This document shows positions 6,380-12,868 of a stretch of DNA of 21,721 nt, piece after piece (position 1 is the first letter of the stretch; each line of letters opens with the position of its first letter). The notes beneath the pieces are model-generated. The model did no database searches. It had not been told where the DNA came from and saw only the letters and a program-made list of their open reading frames with translations. Made by a program: the position numbers and the translations under genes. The stretch is from an uncultured Hungatella sp. (GTDB lineage Bacteria; Bacillota; Clostridia; Lachnospirales; Lachnospiraceae), in the NCBI GenBank assembly GCA_910585645.1, contig CAJUFP010000086.1:1-21721 (forward strand), written 5' to 3'.

Positions 6380-7255
6380 ATGCCGATGATAAACAGGGAA
6401 CATAAAGACCGTCTGTTCAGCTTCTTATTTGGGAGCAGATCCAACAAAGAATGGACGCTGAGTTTATACAACGCGGTAAACGGCACCAGCTATACGAAAG
6501 CGGAAGATATTCAGTTTACAACCATTGAGAACGCGGTGTATATGGGAATGAAAAATGATGTGTCCTTTATCCTGTTCTATGTGATGAACATTTACGAACA
6601 GCAGAGCAGTTACAATCCCAACATGCCGGTGCGCCAGCTAATGTACGCGGCGAAGCTGTATGATAAATATATTCAGGTCAATAACCTGAATATTTATGGG
6701 ACGAGAGTGATGCAGCTTCCGATTCCCAAATTAGTGACGTTCTATAATGGGGCGGAAGGGGAGGAAGACAGGATTTTAAGACTGAGCGACGCTTTTCGTC
6801 CTGATGAGGAAGGGACAGAACCAGATATTGAGGTGAAGGTCAGGATGCTGAACATCAACTACGGGAAGAATCAGGAGCTGATGGAGGCCTGCAGGCCGTT
6901 GGCGGAATACGCATGGCTGGTGGAACAGATCCGTAAGAACCGGGAGGCTGGAATGGAGATCGGCGAAGCAGTGGATAAGGCGATCGATGATATGCCGTCA
7001 GACTACGCGATCAGGATATTTTTAATAGGAAACAGAGCGGAGGTGAAGGATATGTGCATCACGGAATATAATGAGGCCGAGACGATGAAGCTGTTTCGGG
7101 AGGAAGGCCGGAAAGAGGGCGAAGAGCAAGGAGAGGACAGGTTAGGGAAACTTGTATCTGTGCTGATATCAAAAGGAAGATCGGAAGATGTTCAAAGAGC
7201 AGCCACGAATAAAGAAGCAAGAAAAAGACTGTATGAGGAATTTAATATGAATTGA
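6380..7255 (+). CDS. Rpn-family PD-(D/E)XK nuclease / transposase-like protein
   Basis: Members of this family (recombination-promoting nuclease, 'putative transposase') are common multi-copy accessory genes in Clostridia. The 291-aa product starts at ATG 6380, 11 bases after GGAGG (6364-6368). An upstream ATG at 6362 has no usable ribosome site. DRLFSFLFG and NKEWTLSLYNAVNGTSY open the family domain. MKNDVSF and YEQQSSYNPNMP carry the Asp and the Glu-x-Gln expected of a PD-(D/E)XK active site, and LPIPKLVTFYNG follows. The C-terminal third is a charged EEGRKEGEEQGED helix typical of the family. It is the only mobility-related gene in the island. Activity cannot be told from sequence. Confidence 0.85.
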   Translation: MPMINREHKDRLFSFLFGSRSNKEWTLSLYNAVNGTSYTKAEDIQFTTIENAVYMGMKNDVSFILFYVMNIYEQQSSYNPNMPVRQLMYAAKLYDKYIQVNNLNIYGTRVMQLPIPKLVTFYNGAEGEEDRILRLSDAFRPDEEGTEPDIEVKVRMLNINYGKNQELMEACRPLAEYAWLVEQIRKNREAGMEIGEAVDKAIDDMPSDYAIRIFLIGNRAEVKDMCITEYNEAETMKLFREEGRKEGEEQGEDRLGKLVSVLISKGRSEDVQRAATNKEARKRLYEEFNMN

Positions 7256-7404
7256 TCCATGCGTAAGAAGCCTGTGTAATATGGAGTAATGCAATTAGAA
7301 AAATAATGTATGAAGTGACCGATACTATTTGGACAGATGGTGGGTAAAAAGCAAGGGAAAAGCACTTATAAGGCAGGAAAAAAACATTTCCAAAACCGAA
7401 GGAT

Positions 7405-7432
7405 CTTGCGGGTTCGACTACCATCTTCTGCA
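7405..7432. repeat. Second copy of tRNA-Leu 3' end (attR-like) or tRNA remnant
   Basis: The segment matches 4057-4084 at 26 of 28 positions. The bases just upstream (7399-7408, AAGGATCTTG) instead match the anticodon loop and 3' strand of tRNA-Leu(AAG) (3948-3957). No complete tRNA can be folded here. It is followed within five bases by a terminator, as a real tRNA would be, which suits a displaced tRNA end or a decayed tRNA. Bases 7256-7398 hold nothing else I can support. Confidence 0.55.
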
Positions 7433-7436
7433 CAAG

Positions 7437-7477
7437 AGGCCTAAATCCTTGAAAGATCAGGGGTTTAGGCCTTTTTT
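7437..7477 (+). terminator. Terminator after the tRNA-like repeat
   Basis: A 9-bp perfect stem (7437-7445 with 7464-7472), extendable to about 14 pairs with G-U pairs, an 8-base loop and a run of seven T (7472-7478). Confidence 0.85.
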
Positions 7478-7517
7478 TGCGTGGGATGGGATGGTGGGCA
7501 GGGAAGAGATTTGTCCG

Positions 7518-7757
7518 TCAATTGTCAAAAAATTTTTCAATAGGGACTTGGAGAATCTGGGACAGCCCATACAATTCAATATCTGTAATAGTCCGGGAGC
7601 CATCCTCAATCCGCGAAATAGACCCACGGCAGATATACACTGCTAATGTCTCCAGCTTATCCGACAACTGCTGTTGGCTCATTTTCCGCTCCTTGCGGTA
7701 TTTTTTTACCTTAGCTCCTGTAAGGTTCATGGATGTACCGTCAATAATCCGTGGCAT
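7518..7757 (-). CDS. XRE-family small DNA-binding regulator
   Basis: The 79-aa protein is essentially one Cro/CI-type helix-turn-helix. TGAKVKKYRKERKMSQQQLSDKLE holds helices 1-2, followed by SISRIEDGSRTITDIELYGLSQIL and VPIEKFF. The start chosen is ATG 7757, because AAGGAGGT (7775-7768) lies ten bases upstream. An ATG at 7784 is in frame, but its ribosome site is absent and it would sit inside the leader. The gene is divergent from the cell-wall protein gene at 7887, and two palindromes lie in the shared promoter region. It is therefore very likely an autoregulated repressor of the 7887-9846 operon. Binding is inferred, not shown. Confidence 0.85.
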   Translation of the reverse strand: MPRIIDGTSMNLTGAKVKKYRKERKMSQQQLSDKLETLAVYICRGSISRIEDGSRTITDIELYGLSQILQVPIEKFFDN

Positions 7758-7791
7758 AAACGCCTCCACCTCCTTTGAATTCATATGAAAA

Positions 7792-7808
7792 TGTCTTGTA
7801 ATAAGACA
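7792..7808. promoter_or_regulatory. Operator 1 of the divergent XRE/cell-wall-protein promoters
   Basis: TGTCTTGTAATAAGACA is a 17-base palindrome with one mismatch between arms. It covers the -35 of the rightward promoter and the predicted start site of the leftward one. With operator 2 it fits the consensus TGTCYTGTWAYARGACA. Confidence 0.65.
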
Positions 7809-7824
7809 AAAATTATGGTATAGT
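7796..7824 (+). promoter_or_regulatory. Rightward promoter of the cell-wall protein / VanW operon
   Basis: The -35 is TTGTAA (7796-7801), the spacer 17 bases, and the -10 is TATAGT (7819-7824) with TGG extended -10 (7816-7818). The start is near 7831. Confidence 0.75.
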
Positions 7825-7840
7825 AATTTTTGCCAATCAA
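7812..7840 (-). promoter_or_regulatory. Leftward promoter of the XRE gene
   Basis: On the minus strand the -35 is TTGATT (7840-7835), the spacer 17 bases and the -10 CATAAT (7817-7812). The start is near 7805. It overlaps the rightward promoter face to face. Confidence 0.5.
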
Positions 7841-7857
7841 TGTCCTGTTACAGGACA
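7841..7857. promoter_or_regulatory. Operator 2 (perfect palindrome)
   Basis: TGTCCTGTTACAGGACA is a perfect 8+1+8 palindrome. It lies just downstream of the rightward start site and abuts the leftward -35. The centre-to-centre distance to operator 1 is 49 bases. Confidence 0.7.
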
Positions 7858-7886
7858 ACAAGCAAAATTTTTTCAGGAGGATAAAA

Positions 7887-8729
7887 ATGAGAAAACACGT
7901 AAAGACAGTATTGGTGGTGGGAGGCGCGGTCTGCATGACCTTTGGCAGCGGGATGAGTTCCATGGCCGGGACGTGGAGAACAGGCGCTAAGCCGAACCAG
8001 GATAAATGGTGGTATGATTATGACAACGGCGCTTACGCAGCGGACGGCTGGCAGTGGATAGACGGCAATAACGACGGGACAGCGGAGTGCTATTATTTTG
8101 ACCAGGCCGGGTGGATGTTAGCCAATACCAAGACGCCTGACGGATATTCCGTCAATGGGGACGGAGCGTGGCTGGAGAACGGAGTCGTGCAGACCCGCGG
8201 GGAGCAGAAACAGCCGGAAGAAAACAAAACCCCTGAAAACCAGGCCCCGGCAGAGCAAGGCGCGCAGAGCCAGGCTGCTCACGGGTCTTATTTTGCCGGG
8301 ACATTTGACGCGGCCGGAAACTGGGCCGAGGACCGGGACATGATGTCAGCCGATTTTTGGCAGGATTATTTCACCATGCTGATTAGTCAGGATGCCGATA
8401 GCATAAGCGCGCTTTCCACTGCGCAAAGGTTTGATTTGTGGGCACAGAAATCTGCCCGCGGGGCATATTGGAAGTCGGCCATGAACACCTATGGCATTCC
8501 CTATGAAAGCATTTTCAGTCAGATTGAAAATCAGGCGGGCTCAGGCGGATCCATCTCCTTTACCACCACGGCTGATATTTCTCAAGACGCGCTTAGGGAT
8601 GTGGAGACGGTTACCAAGATGCTGATTGATATAAAGACCGACGGAATGGGACAGGCTACATTTACCACCTCCCAGGCATCAGACGGAGGCAAGGCAACCG
8701 TGACCTTCACCTATAAGATGATGGGCTGA
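7887..8729 (+). CDS. Secreted protein with N-terminal choline-binding-type cell-wall repeat
   Basis: The 280-aa product starts at ATG 7887, six bases after AGGAGG (7875-7880). A longer in-frame TTG at 7830 would begin at the transcription start and is unlikely. The signal peptide spans about residues 1-28. Residues about 38-105 hold cell-wall-binding repeats (DKWWYDYDNG, GWQWIDGNNDGTAECYYFD, GWMLANTKTPDGYSVNGDGAWLENG). A Pro/Gln/Glu-rich linker (about 106-140) leads to a C-terminal domain (about 145-280) rich in Ser/Thr/Asp that I do not recognise. It shares the TPDGY..N.DG.W motif with the protein at 4924, but there the repeats are at the other end. It heads a two-gene operon with the VanW protein, five bases before it. 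Confidence 0.85.
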   Translation: MRKHVKTVLVVGGAVCMTFGSGMSSMAGTWRTGAKPNQDKWWYDYDNGAYAADGWQWIDGNNDGTAECYYFDQAGWMLANTKTPDGYSVNGDGAWLENGVVQTRGEQKQPEENKTPENQAPAEQGAQSQAAHGSYFAGTFDAAGNWAEDRDMMSADFWQDYFTMLISQDADSISALSTAQRFDLWAQKSARGAYWKSAMNTYGIPYESIFSQIENQAGSGGSISFTTTADISQDALRDVETVTKMLIDIKTDGMGQATFTTSQASDGGKATVTFTYKMMG

Positions 8730-8733
8730 CGCT

Positions 8734-9846
8734 ATGATCCCGCATAAAATGGATGGGGCTCGTTTTAAAATCATCGGCCTCTTTGCCTCTGTTTTTCTTA
8801 TGGGGATCCTGCTTCCGGCTAAAGGTTATGGGGCGGGTGAAGAAGATTTTAGGGCGGTATTTAACGCCGACTATTATTACGACCAGAATCCTGATCTACA
8901 GGCAGTTATAGGAAAGGACAGCGAAAGTCTGTTCCGCCATTTTATCCATACAGGCATCCGGGAAGGGCGCTCGGGAAATGAACAATTTAATCTAAAAGCG
9001 TATGTGTATTACAATCCGGACTTGTTAGACGCTTACAAGACGGACCTGGCCGCTTACTGCAGGCATTACGAAACACTGGGAAAGGCGGAAGGACGCCTCA
9101 GCCTCTTTTCGTCCCAGGAGCGTTCTGTCATCGGCTTTTACCACACAGACTATGACAAAACCCTTCCCAGGGCATCCAACATCCATCTGGCGGCATCGAG
9201 GATCAACGGGCTGGTTCTCCAGCCGGGAGAACGCTTTTCATTCAGCCAGGCGGTTCTGTCCAGAACCCCGGAAAACGGCTATGTGATGGCCCCCGCCATC
9301 GGAGGCATGGAATACGGCGGAGGCATATGCCAGGTGTCTTCTACGTTGTACGCGGCCATGTGCCACGCCCTGCTTCCGGCCACGGAGCGCTACCCTCACT
9401 CTTCCAGAATCTCCTATATGCCGGAGGGCCTGGACGCCACCATATCCGAGGGACATAAAGACTTAACATTCATAAATCCCTACGACAAGCCGCTGACCAT
9501 TGTGGCGGCGCCGGATGAAACCGGGCTGACGGTTTCCCTTTTGCTGGGCGCTTCGGACAGTCCTTCTGCCCCTTTGCCAGAAGAAAACGGCGACCCGGAA
9601 GACTTCCGGCCGGCTCATACCTCCGACTGGGCGGAGCCGGGAACAGAAAGCCAGGACATTTCCTCCCGGCAGGAACCGGACCCGGCCCATGTTTCCGATC
9701 AGGCCGGGCCAGGCACTGCCCATGTTTCCGATCAGGCCGGGCCAGGCACTGCCAATGCCTCCATGCAGGCCGGGCCAGGCACTGCCAATGTCTCCATACA
9801 GGCCGGACCTGACACGGCGGATCCGACAAATCAGGCGGAATCTTAA
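8734..9846 (+). CDS. VanW-domain cell-surface protein
   Basis: The 370-aa protein has a signal peptide (about residues 1-34) and two tandem copies of a repeat of about 45 residues, the first around YYYDQNPDLQ..HFIHTGIREGRSG and the second around YVYYNPDLL..HYETLGKAEGR (about 38-124). A VanW domain follows at about 145-270, with LQPGERFSFSQAV and GGGICQVSSTLYAA, the family hallmarks. The C-terminal 90 residues are a Pro/Gly/Asp/Glu-rich tail with four 11-residue repeats. VanW occurs in vanB-type glycopeptide resistance clusters, where its role is unknown; there is no sign of van ligase genes here. No good ribosome site is seen, and the start lies five bases after the previous stop, so translational coupling is likely. 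Confidence 0.85.
   Translation: MIPHKMDGARFKIIGLFASVFLMGILLPAKGYGAGEEDFRAVFNADYYYDQNPDLQAVIGKDSESLFRHFIHTGIREGRSGNEQFNLKAYVYYNPDLLDAYKTDLAAYCRHYETLGKAEGRLSLFSSQERSVIGFYHTDYDKTLPRASNIHLAASRINGLVLQPGERFSFSQAVLSRTPENGYVMAPAIGGMEYGGGICQVSSTLYAAMCHALLPATERYPHSSRISYMPEGLDATISEGHKDLTFINPYDKPLTIVAAPDETGLTVSLLLGASDSPSAPLPEENGDPEDFRPAHTSDWAEPGTESQDISSRQEPDPAHVSDQAGPGTAHVSDQAGPGTANASMQAGPGTANVSIQAGPDTADPTNQAES
9688..9819 (+). repeat. Four 33-bp tandem repeats inside the VanW gene
   Basis: Units start at 9688, 9721, 9754 and 9787. The first two are identical over 33 bases and the last two are diverged. They encode 11-residue units of the form HVSDQAGPGTA. The copy number may vary between strains. Confidence 0.85.
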
Positions 9847-9850
9847 ACTA

Positions 9851-9900
9851 AAAAACTGCCGCGCGAATGTTTTAACTGTTCGCGCGGCAGTTTTTCTTTT
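9851..9900. terminator. Strong terminator of the cell-wall protein / VanW operon
   Basis: A perfect 17-bp stem (9851-9867 with 9879-9895), an 11-base loop and T-rich flank. Stem symmetry lets it work in both directions. Just after it, 9892-9908 matches the XRE operator consensus at 14 of 17 positions. Confidence 0.92.
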
Positions 9901-10008
9901 ATAAGACAAGTGTTCGGAGAAAATTTTTTAGAATTTATGCATATTGAACAAAACTTTTACAATTAAATTATTCAGATAGCTGAATTTAGCAAGATATATC
10001 AAAAAACA

Positions 10009-10037
10009 TTGACATAAAACTGTTTACATTATATAAT
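10009..10037 (+). promoter_or_regulatory. Perfect-consensus sigma-A promoter of the M20/YfcC operon
   Basis: TTGACA (10009-10014), 17-base spacer, TATAAT (10032-10037); the start is near 10044. An inverted repeat AAGATATAT (9991-9999) and ATATATCTT (10040-10048) brackets it. The 250-base intergenic region is notably AT-rich, and the leader is about 105 bases. Confidence 0.85.
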
Positions 10038-10148
10038 CAATATATCTTAAGGTTTAGGGCTTAAACAATTTAAGGACTATATACAAAAGAAAAGAAAAAC
10101 GGGGAATCATAGGTATAACGATCATTAGGAAAGGAAGAGGGAAACAGT

Positions 10149-11348
10149 ATGACGAACGAAGAGATCAAACAGCAGGCGGACATGCTGAAAGAGTATGTGA
10201 TCCGGTGCCGGCGCAAAGTCCATGAGTTTGCGGAGACCAGCGGCAAGGAGGAACAGACCAGCGCGTTTGTGCGAAAGGAGATGGAGGACCTTGGGCTTCC
10301 TTATGAAAGGGTCAGCGCCACAGGGCTGATAGCTGTGCTGGATACAGGCCGTCCGGGCCCCCATATGGCGCTGAGGGCGGATTTGGATGCCCTGCCGGTT
10401 CCGGAGAGCCGGGAGAATCTGGCGGGCCCCAGGACTTGTATGTCGAAAAATCCGGCTACTTCTCACGCCTGCGGCCATGACGCCCACACGGCGATGCTCC
10501 TTGGGGCGATGAGAGCGCTGAAGGCCAGAGAAGACCAGCTGCGAGGTGTGTTTTACTTCTGCTTTGAAGAGGGCGAAGAGGACGGACGGGGAGTAGGCAG
10601 TATGCTGCAGGCTTTAGGCAGGAGAAAGGTGGATACGGTCTGGGGCATCCATGTCTACGCAGGGCTGCCGTCCGGGACGATCTGCGTGGATCCGGGGCCG
10701 CGGATGGCCGGGGCGGCAGGAGTGGATCTTACGGTCATTGGAAAAGGCGGCCACGGGTCCAGGCCTGACATGGCGGTGAATCCGGTTATGTGCGCGGCTG
10801 CCATTGTGACCAACGCGGCCACGGCCTGGGTGAATCAGATCACCGCGGGAGAGACGGTAACTCTGGGGATCGCCAGTATCCAGGGCGGGGAAGGAGGAAA
10901 CGTGATCCCGGACACGGCCAGGATAAAGGGATCTCTCCGGTTCTTTAACATGGAAGAGGGCCAAAAGGCTGTGGAGGTGTTTAAACGGGTGGCAGAGCAT
11001 ACGGCGGCCATGAATCGATGTACGGTTGAATTTGGACCGCGGTTTAAGGTTTTGTGCAGCCCGGTGATCAATGACAAAAAGTATGCCGCCGTAGCCCGGG
11101 AGGCTCTTTTGGAGGCGTTTGGGGAGGAATGTGTAGTTTCTGCCGAGCCCTGGTATGCTTCCGAGTCCTTTTCCAGATGGCTGCAAACCTATCCGGGGGT
11201 ATTTGCCCACCTGGGAACAAAAAATCTGGAGAAAGGCTTTGGAGCGGCTCACCACAACAGTCAGTTTGATGTGGACGAGGAGGTGTTGTCCCTGGGGCTG
11301 AGGGCTACGCTTAAGTATGTGGACGCCGTGCAGGAGAACTACAGATAA
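10149..11348 (+). CDS. M20-family (M20D) metal-dependent amidohydrolase
   Basis: Enzymes of this family remove acyl groups from N-acyl amino acids or hippurate, or cleave aminobenzoyl-glutamate-type amides. The 399-aa length is typical. LRADLDALPV (about 75-84), SHACGHDAHTAMLLGA (105-120), FEEGEED (139-145), GIHV (166-169), GKGGHGSRPD (198-207) and AAHHNSQFDVDEE (366-378) are the family motifs. The di-metal ligands would be C108, H110, E144, H168 and H369, with E143 as general base. A GGAAGAGGG site precedes the ATG. The YfcC carrier gene starts 10 bases after its stop. Substrate is not determined. The C-S lyase downstream makes an N-acyl cysteine conjugate or similar substrate plausible. Confidence 0.93.
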   Translation: MTNEEIKQQADMLKEYVIRCRRKVHEFAETSGKEEQTSAFVRKEMEDLGLPYERVSATGLIAVLDTGRPGPHMALRADLDALPVPESRENLAGPRTCMSKNPATSHACGHDAHTAMLLGAMRALKAREDQLRGVFYFCFEEGEEDGRGVGSMLQALGRRKVDTVWGIHVYAGLPSGTICVDPGPRMAGAAGVDLTVIGKGGHGSRPDMAVNPVMCAAAIVTNAATAWVNQITAGETVTLGIASIQGGEGGNVIPDTARIKGSLRFFNMEEGQKAVEVFKRVAEHTAAMNRCTVEFGPRFKVLCSPVINDKKYAAVAREALLEAFGEECVVSAEPWYASESFSRWLQTYPGVFAHLGTKNLEKGFGAAHHNSQFDVDEEVLSLGLRATLKYVDAVQENYR

Positions 11349-11358
11349 GGAGGAGAAT

Positions 11359-12759
11359 ATGATGGAAAAAGCGAAGAAGAAAGGCTTTAAGATGCCCCAT
11401 CTGCTGTGGATTATGGTTGGCTTGATTCTGCTGTGCAGTCTGCTGACGTATATCATCCCGGCGGGGCAGTACGGTGTGGATGAAAACGGGGCTATTTTAA
11501 GCGATCAGTTCCAGTACCTGGGCTACCAGACGCCGGTGAATCCGGTAGCCGCGTTTTTAAATATCTATCAGGGGATGGTGGAATCAGCGAATATCATTTT
11601 TATCGTGATGATCTGCGGCGCCTGCATCGAGGTGTCCATGGCGACCAAGTGCTTTGACAAACTGATGGACTGGGCTCTCTACAAATTCAGGGACAGCGGC
11701 CAGACCATACTGATTACGGTTATGTTCTGCCTTATGGTTTATCTGGGGGGATTTGGCGGGTCTGACGCTCTCATAGCCATTGTTCCCATTGGCATTCTGT
11801 TTGCGAAGAAGATGAGGCTGGATCCCATATGCGCCATGGGGATGTCAACGTTTGCGACTCTGATCGGTTTCGGCACCGGCCCTACGAAAACCATGGTGGT
11901 CCAGGGGTTGATGGGGACCAGGCTGTACGGGGCCTTTGTCAGCCGGTTTATCTTTATGAACTGTTTTATGGCAGCCGGGCTGGTGATGGTAATGTCCTAC
12001 GTGAAAAAGATCCAGGCTGACCCGACAAAATCTTTGATGTACCAGGACGGGTGGCGTCCGGGCGGGGAGATAAGCGGGGAAGCGTTAAAGGAAGGGAACA
12101 TGAACTGGAGGGTGGCGGCCAACCTGTTTTTGTTTATCGGGCAGTTTGTCTTTGTGGTTGTGTACGGAATGGTGGGAGGGCCTTACAGCACTTACGCGGT
12201 TATGGCCGCGGTCATGATGGGGGTGGCTGTGGTTCAGGGGATCCTTGCCGGCATGTCCGCAGATGAGATCGGAAATACGTTTGTAAAGGGTCTTGCGGGT
12301 ATGGCGTTTGTGGGGTTTGTCATCGGTATGGCCCGGACCGTGTCCATTGTGCTGGCGGGAGGAGGCGTGCTGCACACCATTGTTCACGCCCTGACTGTGC
12401 CTCTTGCGGGGCTGCCGTCCTGGGTGTCCACCATAGGCATGATGCTGGTGATCACTGTGATCAATCCCATCATCCCATCAGCCACGTCAAAAGCCGCCAT
12501 TCTCGTGCCCATTGTAAAGCCGATCGGGGAGGTGCTGGGGCTGACGCCGGAGATCATGGTGCAGGCGTTCCAGTTCGGCGACGGATTTACCAATATCGTG
12601 TCCCCTCTTCTGGGGTGGACCGTAGGTTCCCTGGCTATGGCGGGGGTTCCCATCCAGACATGGATGAAATGGGCTCTGCCAAAAGTGCTGTGTCTGATCG
12701 GTCTGGCCTGCATTATCATGTTCGGCCTGACGATCACCGGATGGACAGGAGCTTTCTGA
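11359..12759 (+). CDS. YfcC-type membrane carrier (DcuC / C4-dicarboxylate carrier superfamily)
   Basis: The 466-aa protein has about 12 hydrophobic segments, beginning with LLWIMVGLILLCSLLTYIIPAG, the characteristic first helix of YfcC/ArcD-like carriers. GFGGSDALIAIVPIGI, MSTFATLIGFGTGPTK and VINPIIPSATSKAAILVPIV are the re-entrant-type conserved regions, and FQFGDGFTNIVSPLLGWT is near the C-terminus. The start is ATG 11359, with AAGGAGG (11347-11353) overlapping the previous stop codon. The family carries amino acids and small carboxylates, and specificity cannot be read from sequence. Coupling to the M20 amidohydrolase suggests import of its N-acyl substrate, or export of a product. Confidence 0.88.
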   Translation: MMEKAKKKGFKMPHLLWIMVGLILLCSLLTYIIPAGQYGVDENGAILSDQFQYLGYQTPVNPVAAFLNIYQGMVESANIIFIVMICGACIEVSMATKCFDKLMDWALYKFRDSGQTILITVMFCLMVYLGGFGGSDALIAIVPIGILFAKKMRLDPICAMGMSTFATLIGFGTGPTKTMVVQGLMGTRLYGAFVSRFIFMNCFMAAGLVMVMSYVKKIQADPTKSLMYQDGWRPGGEISGEALKEGNMNWRVAANLFLFIGQFVFVVVYGMVGGPYSTYAVMAAVMMGVAVVQGILAGMSADEIGNTFVKGLAGMAFVGFVIGMARTVSIVLAGGGVLHTIVHALTVPLAGLPSWVSTIGMMLVITVINPIIPSATSKAAILVPIVKPIGEVLGLTPEIMVQAFQFGDGFTNIVSPLLGWTVGSLAMAGVPIQTWMKWALPKVLCLIGLACIIMFGLTITGWTGAF

Positions 12760-12868
12760 CAGGTTAGGGGACGGCGTCTGTGGAGTTAGCGCATCGCTGC
12801 GTGAATGCGCCAGGGGTCTTAAGTTTTGCAAGGGCCTGAAAACTATAAGAAAGAGAGGTTTGACAGTT

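Noticed and set aside
7329..7646. Plus-strand frame of 105 codons over the tRNA-like repeat
   Set aside because: It crosses a terminator and the antisense of the XRE gene, and has no family.
10614..11456. Minus-strand frame of 280 codons
   Set aside because: It is antisense to the M20 amidohydrolase and carrier genes, with no family motif and no ribosome site.
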